Assembly: GCA_964036045.1 (NCBI GenBank)
Contig: OZ038383.1
Coordinates: 62,377,725-62,441,724 of the forward strand
DNA length: 64,000 bases
From: Eutreptiella sp. 'Long Island Sound 2002'
Lineage: Eukaryota; Euglenozoa; Euglenophyceae; Eutreptiales; Eutreptiaceae
Direction: 5' to 3'
A program made the translations under genes and the position numbers. The notes below the pieces were generated by a model. It was not told where the DNA came from and ran no database searches. It saw only the letters and a program-made list of their open reading frames with translations. This document shows, in pieces, positions 35,619 through 46,374 of the stretch; the stretch's first letter is position 1, and the number at the start of each line of letters is the position of its first letter.

Positions 35619-38600
35619 AGGAGCCCCCACGGGAGTGGGACCTCGGAGGTCTCTCCTCCGAAAATCAGTGGAATCCCAGAGAAAGCGAAGGCACATCGGG
35701 TGCCGAAGAAGGCTCCGGAAGAGCCAAAACCACCGAGTTTCGCCACTCCCAACCCCTGGAGCGCCCTGCCAAGGGAAGTACATGTGGGTACGGGACATGG
35801 CAAGAAGGAAGGAGCGACCACGGAGAGCCCCGTGGACGGGCAGGACCAACCCAAGATCTACACCATCCGTGACCATACCCTTGAAGTCCTGATGCACCCG
35901 GACGTGCTAGAGTTGCATGCCGTGAGAGTCGTCCATACACCTCATGGCGACGAGCGGCAGTTGCACTTGAAAGTGCGAGTACGGTGCGGACAAGAGGAGA
36001 AGGTGGTGGATGTGTTGGTGGATACGGGTGCCCAGGTGAGCCTGGTCCGGAGAGGGTTGTTCAAGGAGGAATTCCTGCAGCCCAGCCGGAGACCGGTCTG
36101 CTGAAGGTCGCCAATGGAGCGATCATGGGTGGTGGCACCCATGAGGCCACTATCAGTATGGAATTCTGGGAAAATGAGCGCTTGAACCGCCCTGATCAGG
36201 CGAAGAGAAGCACTCTTTCCGGGAACTTCTATGTGGCCGATATCACCGATTGGGATATGATCATGGGGTATGACTTCATGGTGGCCAACGCCATTGGAGC
36301 CCTTCCCCATCGTGCAACGCTGGTCCGGGAGGACGACGAATGCCTCACATGGCTGTCCACGGATTATGCGTGCGGGTCATCCCAATGGAATGCTGAGGAA
36401 GAGGATCGGATCGTCCGAGCGGTGCAAGCTGTGGGTGCCAAGTCCAGAGGAGACCGTGGAGTTCAGCTCACGGAGTATGGAATGGCGCCAGAAGTGTACA
36501 CCAGGATGATTCAGACGCTGGGAGCTGAAGTGCCCGAGACGGACGTCTTCTCTTCCCGGGATGCCCCACTTCTGCGGAAGTGTAGGAGGCATTGGCATCG
36601 AGGAGACTCAGCCTGGCACAGGCATTGGGGTTTGAAGGAGTGGGGACCCATGTATTGGCATGGCTCCCTGGACAATACCAGACGTACGGTGGAGAAGATC
36701 ATCGCGGATAGGGCGAAGGGGATCCTGGTCATAACCGGCATAGGATCCACCCCATGTCCGCTGGACGGTCTCAAGTCGACGCTGGACTCCATCACCCTGA
36801 ACGAGATGTCATTCGGGCCAGAGGAGGAGTTGTTCATCGACGCCAAGGGTGTATCAATGCCCTCCCTGGGTCAAGCGTGGGGTACCAAGGCTTTCCTGGT
36901 GGATGGGGCGCAAGCCCAGCCCACGGGTGATGAAGCATTCATCCGTAGGGTGGAGGCGGTGCCCATGAAGGTCATGTTTGAGCCCAAGGACGGGACGGAT
37001 CAGCCAATTGATGGCATTGACGTCCTGTCCCACGCCGAGATCGACGACGTCGTCAACTACATGCGGATGGGGATGCACGACCATGTGGCAGCCAAGAAGA
37101 GGCGGGCCATGGTCACATCTCCGCATTGGTGGGATGACAAGATGTTGGTCACCGGCAAGTACGAGAAGGATGAGTTCGTGGCGAGGGTCATGGATCACAT
37201 CGCGGATCAATACGATGGTCCAGTTGGGTCGGACCCACCCACATGGGATTTTCCGAGAATGGGTGCCGATAGCGACAGTCACCAGCCCGAGGCCGCAAAT
37301 TTCCGGAGATTATCGGTGGGAAGAGCTCCCCACGACGATGAAGACGGCATTTCGGACGAGGAGAAGTCGGAATCGGACCCAGAAGAGGCCTATACCGCAG
37401 TGCGGTCGGTTGTGTCTATACCGAAGCAAGCGGCTGAAGAGGCTCAGGAGAACCCGAAGGTTGCCGAGCTGAAGGAGAGGCTGATCAAGGCCTATCCACG
37501 GCTATTCAGTGGCGTCGCCAACAAGAACCCTCCAGATCGTGGGAGGTTTGGTACGGCGAAGATCAAGCTGAAACCGAACCCGAAGATCTATCGTCATTGG
37601 GAGTACCAACTTCAGGGCGATCGGGCCGAGGCCATGAAGAAGCTGCTGGCCGAGTTCATTGAGCGGGGATGGATCGAACCCTCCGACAGTGAATGGGCCA
37701 GCCCAGCCTTCATCGTACCCAAGAAGGAGAAGGGCGAGTGGAGGTTGGTGGTGGATTACAGGGGTTTGAACGAGCAAACCGAGCACGACTCGTACTCGCT
37801 TCCCCTGATCGACTCCATCCTCCAAAAGCAACAGAAAAAGCGGATTTTCACGGTGTTGGACCTGAAACACGGTTACCACCAGATGCCGCTACACCCGGAC
37901 TCCAGGCCCTGCACAGCGATGTCGACGCCGCTGGGGCCCATGCAGTGGAAAGTGGTGCCTATGGGCGCCAAGAATGGCAACGCCGCTTTCCAGCGCATGA
38001 TGGAGGACCTACTCGGTCCTATCCGGGACTGTGCCGATCCCTTCGTGGATGACATCATCATCAGGTCCGGCACGGAGAACATGACTGAGGACGAGCTCAT
38101 CGACGCGCATGAGAAGGATCTGCGCCGAGTGCTCAGCGAGTTGGACAAACACAACATGGTGTGCAAGCCCACCAAAGCCTCACTCTTCGTGAAGGAAGTG
38201 GGGTTCGCGGGTCACGTGGTTGGTCACGGGCAACACCGTCCCATGCCTGGGAAGGTGGCGTCCCTGCACCACTGGGAGAAGCCCCAGACCATCAGCGAAC
38301 TCCGGTCCTTCATGGGGTTCTGCAATTACTATTCGGGCTATGTCCGGATGTATGCAGAACTCTCGGGGCCGCTGCACAAGATGCTGCAGGTGGGGAAGTT
38401 CGATGGCCGGAAGGGGAGCAAGAAGAAACTTGCCTGGACCCCTGAAGCTGAGGATGCGTTCAACAGCCTGAAGGAGCGACTCCTGGGGCAGTTGGGGCTG
38501 TTCCTGGTGGACTCCGACAAGGGATTCGTGCTACGGACAGACGCCTCGGATTATGCCGTGGGGGCATTCCTCGAGCAAGTCCGGGACGACGGGACTCATG

Positions 38601-40670
38601 TTCCCGTGGCGTTTTGGAGCAGGATCCTGGCCGAGGGCCAAAGCCGAACATGGACCGCGAGGGAGAAGGAGACATACGCCATTGTATGTGCGCTCAGGAA
38701 GTGGTCTGGCCACATCGGACTGCAGCCTGTGGTGGTTTGCACGGACCACCAGTCCCTACAGAGCTGGCACAAGGAGCATGTCGACACCCCCTCACGACCA
38801 GCGGCAAGGAGGGCCCGATGGCACGAGACGTTCGCCAAGTTCGACCTCAGCGTCGTATACGTCCCGGGGAAGGACAACACTGTGGCAGATTGCCTCAGTC
38901 GGTGGGCCTACCCCGCGGGCAAGGCTTGGATGGACAGACGCCGAGGAGACCGAGGAGGCCAAGCGTATCATCGAGATGGAGAAGGTCATGGAGCAAGAGG
39001 GGGTCAAGTGTTTTGTGGTGATGGCTAACCGTACGGACCTGGCCAAGTTCCGGGGTGCCCGCGTCCAAGCTATTCGAGAGGAAACCCTCGAGCAATGGAT
39101 GGTGGCCCCTGTAGAGCTAGTCAGGTCGGTGCTCACAGAGGACTGGTCGTATGACTACGCGGCATCCGAGCACTGGAGCAAGTACTGGAATGCCGTGAGC
39201 GCCCCGTCGGACGACGAATGGCCTGAGGGCTTGACCGAGGATGGCGACAAGTTGTTCCTCAAGGACAAGCTGCTGGTGCCCGAGAACCGAGTGGAGGAGC
39301 TGATTGACCATTGGCACAACGCCCAGCTCATGCACCCTGGCCGAGATAAGATGCAGCAGGATCTGGAGTGGCGTTTCAAGTTCCCTCCGGGGTACTACGC
39401 CATCCTGGATAGATATTGCAGCGACTGTGCCGTGTGTCGGGCCACGAAGAGCCCCAACCACTCCACAGCGGGCAACCCGGTGTACACGGCTATACCGGAA
39501 GCCCCTATGCGGTCCATAGCCATGGATGTATTCGCCATGCCTGAGGTCACCGTGGAAGGAGAGACCTACGACTGTGTCATTCTGGCGGTGGATAGGCACA
39601 GTGGGTATATCGTGGCGGTCCCTGGCAAGAAGTCCAAGAAGAAGGGGAAGAAGGACAAGCATGGAGTGGGGCTGCAGGCCAAGACCGTCGCTAATTCCAT
39701 GATCAGGCATTGGCTGACAATTTTCGATGTCCCAGCTGTCATCTGCAGCGATCGGGGCAGTCAATTCGTGGGCACGTGGTTCAAGACGATGTGCAAACAC
39801 ATGGGGATTCGGCATGCCAAGACCGTGGCGTACCACAGCCGGTCGAATGGCCGTGCTGAGGTTGCCGGGCGGCAGATGTCCGAGAAGTTCCGCCAGCTGC
39901 ACATCGACGAACCGGGCCGGAACTGGTACAATTCGCTGTGGAGAGTGCTCCAGGCGTATCATGACCTTCCGGGACCCACTGGACTGTCGCCCCATCGCAT
40001 CCTGTTCCTACGGGATCGAGTGTCACGCACTCTCCCGTGGATGAACCATGGCAAAGTGGCCCGGGATGCGAACGCTATGATGTCTGAGGCGGACGACACA
40101 GCGGCCAAGGTGTGCAAGGCACTTCAGGACGAGCATGACAAGAGGGCCAAGTACTTCAAGCAGGGAAAAGTCCAGAAGTATGCTCTCCAAGACACCGTGT
40201 GGGTGGAGCGGCACCACAAGGATGTCCTGTCCAGGCATCGGCAGGCGTCCTGGTATGTGCCGGGGGTAATCGTGCGGACGCTCGGGCAGGATGTGTATGC
40301 GGTTCGTGTGGGGGATAACAAGATCCTGGACCGCGACCACACCCAGCTTCGTCCCCGAGCACCAGACCCCAGCGGACGTCCCGTCACCTTCGAGTTCACG
40401 GCCGGCGATGTGGACTCGGACGATGAGGGTGAGGACGACGATTTCACCGCGGAGAAGATCCTGGCGGACAAGCCGGACCCGGGGACGCCTGGGGGGAGGC
40501 TTTACAAAGTCCGTTGGAAGGGATTCGCCGCATCCAGGGACTCGTGGGAGCCTCGGAGCAGTTTCGTGCCGAGGTATACCACGGTCTGGATGGACTACCT
40601 AAAGAAAAAGGGTATTTCTTTGGATGTCAAGGACGTATTGGTCCATTTGGTTGCTGCTGTAGCACCGTAA
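35619..40670 (+). pseudogene. Pol of element A: protease, MTase-like module, RT, RNase H, integrase, chromodomain (frameshifted)
   Basis: It continues the gag frame after amber 35616-35618. No ATG lies near its start. The aspartic protease motif DTGA is at 36021-36032 and the protease flap partner MIMGYDFM follows. A module at about 36480-36870 separates protease from RT (see findings). RT motifs: LVVDYRGLNEQ, VLDLKHGYHQMPLH, and the catalytic FVDD at 38042-38053. RNase H has LRTDASDY, REKETYA and CTDHQSL. Integrase has the H-H-C-C finger at about 39298-39450, then D (39591), D (39750) and E (39858), a D-x35-E spacing. A chromodomain is at about 40440-40620. A one-base deletion near 36098 and a 14-bp deletion near 38930 shift the frame relative to element B. 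Stop TAA is at 40668-40670. Confidence 0.9.
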
Positions 40671-41052
40671 TGGATCCCCCCTTGGCATTTTGTTTGTTTC
40701 TGTGAATGGGGAGACAAGTGAGGGCGTTCATCCGGGGATTTTTCGGCCTTGATTGGCCATATACCCCCTTCACTCGATCTCCACATATATATTGCATTGT
40801 GGTATACTTATTTAGGTCGACCGACGACGTTTTTCTATCTTTGATCCCCTTGGTCCATGTTGTAGATCAAGAGGAGACCGGATATGGCGTAGGGCGCTGA
40901 TTATCAGTGTCCTCACCCCTCCTTGAGGCATGGGGGACGCCTACGACGTGTGTGGGGCCTCCATGTGTCCTTGGGACATGGAGGGGGGGGTTGGAGCCCA
41001 TTGGGGTCCTCCCGTCCTCTCTTCATTGGTTTCTGAGCGGATACAACGCTCT
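40671..41052 (+). mobile_element. 3' noncoding part of element A
   Basis: Closely matches 51442-51825 of element B. It contains no gene and runs from the pol stop to the polypurine tract, including a TTGATTGGCCAT block, a TATATAT word near 40785 and a G-rich patch near 40982. Confidence 0.8.
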
Positions 41053-41063
41053 GAGAAGGGGGG
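41053..41063 (+). promoter_or_regulatory. Polypurine tract of element A
   Basis: GAGAAGGGGGG abuts LTR L3. This is the expected primer for plus-strand DNA synthesis, and its presence shows that L3 is a 3' LTR. The same tract precedes L4. Confidence 0.8.
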
Positions 41064-43411
41064 TGAAGCCGGTTCGGACCCCCGTGGCCATCTTGGGGTC
41101 ACTTGGGGTGTGTATCTATGTGCCGGCAAGCCGCCATTGGCTGATATCATACTCTCCCATCCACCTGAACTAACCCGATGTGATAGTGTGATAGGTTTGG
41201 CCATTCCGGCTATGAGCGGCCATATTCAGAACCGAGGCACCGCCAGCGGAGATTTATATATCGGAATATCAGGAATCAACAGGGTTTTATTATCATAATG
41301 TTTCCGTAATTTTTCAGCCTTTCGTTCTGATAGTCAATGTATCGGCGACTGTCAGTTGGCTCGCGATTTTGCGTTAACCGATTGGTTAACTGTTATTTCC
41401 AGATATTTTGACGGATATTCCGTTGAAGGGTCAGATCTCATCAGCAAAGGGTTCGTTGCTTCCGCAATTCTCTAAATAAGCACTCGAAATTTTAATCAGA
41501 ATTTTTCGCGATGTCGAAATTGGATTTTCGACTTCGACATCGCCGCACTTGATTTGGACTTCTTCGAGTGGTCGTACGCCTTTCCCTATGCCCGAATCAG
41601 GTTTCCCTTATACTTGCCACCCATTTGACTTGGAGATATAAGGGAAACCTAAGCGAATCGTGGGACCACTTTGAAGGATCATATCTACGCGCGAGTGTGA
41701 GGAACGAGAATAAGGAAGGTTGGGTTGCAAGCGCCTTGGTCTCAACTTAATTGTGGAGGCATCAAACGCCTTTGATGTGTACACATGCCCGATATAGCAA
41801 GGGATAATGGTCAAGAGGGTATAAAGTGACATATAACTCTTGGACCGTGCAACCGAACATTTTATTGTGACTTTCGAGTGTACCGCATGAGTGTTGGGGT
41901 TGCATAGCAACTTTCCTTGGGTTCCTACGTATTTTTAACGTGAAGTTATGTCAATGGAGGGACATGGCATATCATGGTGGGAGCCATATTTTGAGGGTAT
42001 GTGTTGTATGCATGATATATGTTTGATATGCTCACGCCCATGTTATATATCTTCGTGTGGCCGAAGAGATGGGGAGCCATACGTGACAAGGGCTTTGCCC
42101 ATGTCCCAATTGTGGAATTCAAAGCGCTAGACCAAGTCTACCGCGTATGTATTGCTCATGGTATGTTTGACAAAGAGATCCATGGGTGCACTCCCATTTT
42201 CATGGGGCATGTAGATATTAGTGGCGAAGGTATCTCCATGCGCCCGATTGGGGATCCAAGTGGGGGAATTGTTCGCAAATGGTTCCAATCATTTGTGTAT
42301 TGAATCATGAGCGGATATCATGGGTGAGCATAGAGATATAGTATCATGACAACTTTGTATTTGGACATATTTTCATGTTTTTGACCTCATTTTATGCTCA
42401 TTTTTGTATTTTATGTGCTCAACTGGTCGGCTAACAGTAAAGTGCCTAGAGATCCGTGAACTATGGTATGTTGCTTATATGTTGGCATATGCTTCGGTGT
42501 TGTATCTCACCATATGCCGGATCACGTGGTCACTTTGGCTTGGCACACGAGGCCTCACGAAATTAGGTCTCAAACTCATGAGCTGACTTGTGAAGCATGC
42601 CATGTACATAACCGGAGGAGTTTCGGAGGCAATGATGGGATATTCTTGGGCATGGACCTTTGGTCTATATCACCCTTGTATATTACTCTCCGTTTTGACA
42701 CATGCATGGAGCATATGAACATTTGCCATATGCATTTTTGAGTATATAATTGATTTTTGGGCATAATGGTGTGATTTGCCTGATTTTGCCATGTTGTGAG
42801 GTCATCTTCATGGGGCAGTTCTCCAAGCCCATTCGACTCCAAGTCCAACCAAGGTTATGTCAGGGTAGGGCATGGTCCTGAGTGCCACTCTAGGCCATGA
42901 CACGCCACCTCCCTTGTGGGGCTAGGATTTAGAGGCTTGGGAGTGAACACATCTTTGGGGTTTGTGTATTGACTTTTGACACCTGGCATTCAGCCATCTC
43001 ATTTGACCTGGTTCAGGGCAATATGTTGGTGAGTCAAGGGAAGGTCTTGAGTCCAGGGAATGAGGGGTTTATGGCTGTGAATGTGTATGTATACCTCTTT
43101 CCCCATCTTTGCTTCATTTGTGTTCATATGCCAATTTCAGGGCTTTCTTCCTTGGTGCAATTCTTGTACATGCCCGCCATCGTGAGACTATCGATGTGGT
43201 GAACGAAAGCCCGCAGCCTGATTTGGATTGTGAATCGGGTTATTGCTGTACTTGTGGGATCTGGTTGCTGTTTCAGGGTTGAAGGAGAATTTTTTTTCTA
43301 TATTTTTGGATTTGGACCCTGGAAATTGAGGAATGCAATCGTTGATCCAGAGTAAATCAGCAGGGGTTACAGGCGGAAGGGGCACAGCGGGGGCCGGTCC
43401 TGGTAGGGACC
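41064..43411 (+). mobile_element. LTR L3 (3' LTR of element A), lacks the last ~7 bp
   Basis: Begins TGAAGCCGG and matches L2 to TGGTAGGGACC, where L2 continues TTCTTTA. L3 instead goes straight to CCCAAGTATGCC, the internal region of element B, so the last seven LTR bases and any target duplication are missing. The TATA-like box is at 43299. Downstream internal sequence lacks a primer-binding site because B's own copy lies upstream at 30172. Confidence 0.88.
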
Positions 43412-43563
43412 TCCCAAGTATGCCCCGGGTGCGTATTGTGGACTCGGTGGAGACCAAGCCGGAGATTGGAGCCATAGAAGAACCGAGACGTTCAAGAGCA
43501 TGGCGAACTCCGGAAGTTGAAGCCCAAAGAGAAGTACGACATTCGGCAAGAGGAGGACGTGAC

Positions 43564-46374
43564 ATGGAGGACCTGGTCTCCATGTGTGAGCGTCGCTGCT
43601 GAAAGGCATGCAACCTCCGCTCCGCCGCGGAGGACTCTGAAGAGGCCTGCCATTCAGGCAGCAGTGGAGGACGGGCCCGGCGCTACCGGAAGCGCGGGTT
43701 ACCCAAGTCCGCGGCAAGGGACGCCGGGGCTATGGATACGGACCCTAGCCCGGTCAGGCCGTGGGAATCCGAGGGGCACTCCGAGGGCTATCGGACAGCT
43801 TATGAGCAACCCTCGGAGTCGGAGGAGACGTCCGCGCCGATCGCCAGGGCGCATACGGCCCCCGAGCCCGCCCTGAAGCACGATGCCGAGGGCTTGGAGA
43901 GGCCAGCCAGGGCCCGGACGGCACCTGTGCCCCGGCACACGGGAGCAGAGACGGACGCCATAGGCGATACACCCATGGGCGATGAGTCTGAGGCGCCGGG
44001 AACCGCGGGATGCGCTGGACCAGGCGGAAGGCACGCTGAGTGCCACTGCGAGCACGTGTCCTTCCTCATGGGCAAGTACCCAAAGATGGGGATGGACGCC
44101 ATCGTGCATCGACTCGACCGCCTGGACAACGCGAAGGACGGCCTAGAGGAGGACGTCGCCGGGATTCTGGATGACCAGTCGGCCGCGGAGAAAGACATGG
44201 AGGAGCTGCGAACGGAACGGGACCGGTACCGGGAGAATCTGGAGCTGGCCCTGGAGAAGCAGCAGCGAGTCGTGGACAGCCTCCTCCACCTGGTGGAGGA
44301 CATGTCGGGACGCCTGAAAAGGCTAGAGGAGCTACAGCCCCTCGCCTCGGGTCCGGAGCTCCCGGCAAAGCCAGCAGCGGCAGAGCTGGTGGAGCGGGTT
44401 AAGACCCTCCGGAGCGCCATGGATAAACCCATGGGCGGTCCGGCAGAGGCACCCTATGCGCCTCCGCGTGTTGACCCGGGTGCGCTGCCGTTTGTTCCCA
44501 TGTTCAGCGAATCCACAATGTTCGGGGAACACACGGCACCGGCTGGGTCCATGCAGGAAGGGCACGTAACCACGGACCCGAGGAGCCTGACGGTACAGAT
44601 GTCCCACGCCGCCCAGGATCTACCGCCAACTACGAATACCCATGCAGTTTATGCGGAAGAGGAGATCCAGAGACAGACCATGCAGGGGCGAACCATGGGA
44701 AGCGCCGACAGACATGGTCGAGGCCGCCCAGGCGGAGATCTGTGGGCGAAGGACCCCAATACGGGGATATGGACAGCCGATGGAGCAAGTCCTTCCCGCA
44801 TTCCAAACCCCATGGGTTCAGGCCCAATTGGACCGCACTCCATGGAGGAGAGGGAGGTACGGGGAGTGTACTCACACCCCCCGGCCACAGGTGGAATCCG
44901 TCCCGGTGGAGTGGTGGCTGGTGACGTCGGTGACGCCATCAGGATTGACGACCTCAGGGGAATCAAAATCCCCTATTACGACGGGAACCCGTCCAACCTG
45001 GATGACTTCATCCTGGACTGGGAGGACTTCGCCGAGGAGGTCGTCGGCGAGATGCGGGGAGCGCCGCGGGACAAGTGGGTATGTCGGACATTCCCACACC
45101 GGCTGGCGCAGGACCTGAAGGAGGAGCTGCGGGTTCAGATCCGGGAAGGATTGATCCGGACGGAGCAGGCCTGCCTCCAGTGGTTGGAGGATGAGGAGCG
45201 GGTGGACGCTCCGAACCAGAAGCTGGAGGACTTGTGGTCCATCCCGCTGCCGCTGGACCGCGGTGAGTTGCGGGTCCGGGAGTGGAACCGGTATCTGCGG
45301 AAGTACCGCAGATGCCTCAAGCTGGTGGAGGACTGGAACGAGGCCAGCGAGATCCGCCACCTCCTGAAGGACGTCCTCCCCGGCCACTGGAAGAGGCGAG
45401 TGGAGGACGAGGAGAAGAAGCGCGCCAAGAAGCGGGTGGCGGTGAGGATCATGGCGGCGGAGGATACCCATGCGGGTATCATGGAGTTCTTCAGGAAAAA
45501 CCTGGGCGAGCCCAACCGGATGTTGGGACTGAAGAACGCCGTGTACGTGGAGGTGTTTGGAGACACCATGGGGCAAAGGTTGCTGCGCCTCAACAACGTG
45601 GAGTGGAGGCTCGGGGAGCCGCTGAGGATGCAGGTCATCTTCGCCCGCATGAGCCTGGACGAGATCGTGAAGTACATCACGGTGGAGTTGAAGCTCAATG
45701 CGAAGAACGAGGCCCACGTGCAGGTTCGACATGGTCATGGACAACGAGGACACCGAGAAGACCGCCATCATCGGGAGATCCAGGAGGACACGGCCAACTC
45801 CGCGGAGGATGGTAGTGGAAGTGGCCAAGACCACTGGACCGGGTCCCGGGAGGATCACGAGGAGGCCCACTTCTTCGCGTTTGTGGCACACAACGTGAGG
45901 AACCATGGGCAGAATCGGTCCAGATGCAGCCAGGTGGGACCCAAGAAGAGCAGAGAGCCAAGGAGGATCGGGAACCCACCGCTCTCGTTCCGGGAGTACA
46001 GGTCTCAGCACGACGGGTGCTGGGTCTGTTATGGCAAGGGAGACAACCATGCACACGACCACCGTCAGTGCAAGGTGTATGAGGTGGAGAAGAAGGCCTA
46101 CTTCGCCGCCCACCCCGAGAAGAAGCCCAATGAGCAGCGGATTTCCGATTGGAGGGCGAAGGGCGGAGACGGGGGAAAAGGCCAAGGCAAAGGCCAAGGA
46201 AAAGGCGGAGGAAGAGGCTATGGTGGTGGACCTGGCCAAGACCGACGAGTGAGGTCGAATGAGGAAGTTGCTGAGGACATGTTGAGGACGTTGGAGGAAC
46301 TCAAAGCCCAGCAGCGTGGTGGACAAAGTCCTGGCGGATGGCAGCCGGAAGGGGCTGCGGGAAGTCAAGTCTAG
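43564..46374 (+). pseudogene. Gag of element B (one internal stop)
   Basis: Same frame and domains as the element A gag. ATG 43564 is followed by an in-frame TGA at 43600-43602, where element A has CGA. From ATG 43732 the frame is open for 880 codons to the amber at 46372-46374. The coiled coil lies at about 44110-44320 and the capsid-like region with YYDGNPSNLDDF near 44970. ERVDAP comes after that, and VEDWNEASEIRHLL near 45330. The zinc-knuckle-like CWVCYGKGDNHAHDHRQC (46018-46071) is spaced C-x2-C-x8-H-x4-C instead of the usual C-x2-C-x4-H-x4-C. A Gly/Lys-rich nucleic-acid-binding tail follows. If ATG 43732 is the true start, this gag is intact; the other copy cannot decide this. Confidence 0.85.
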
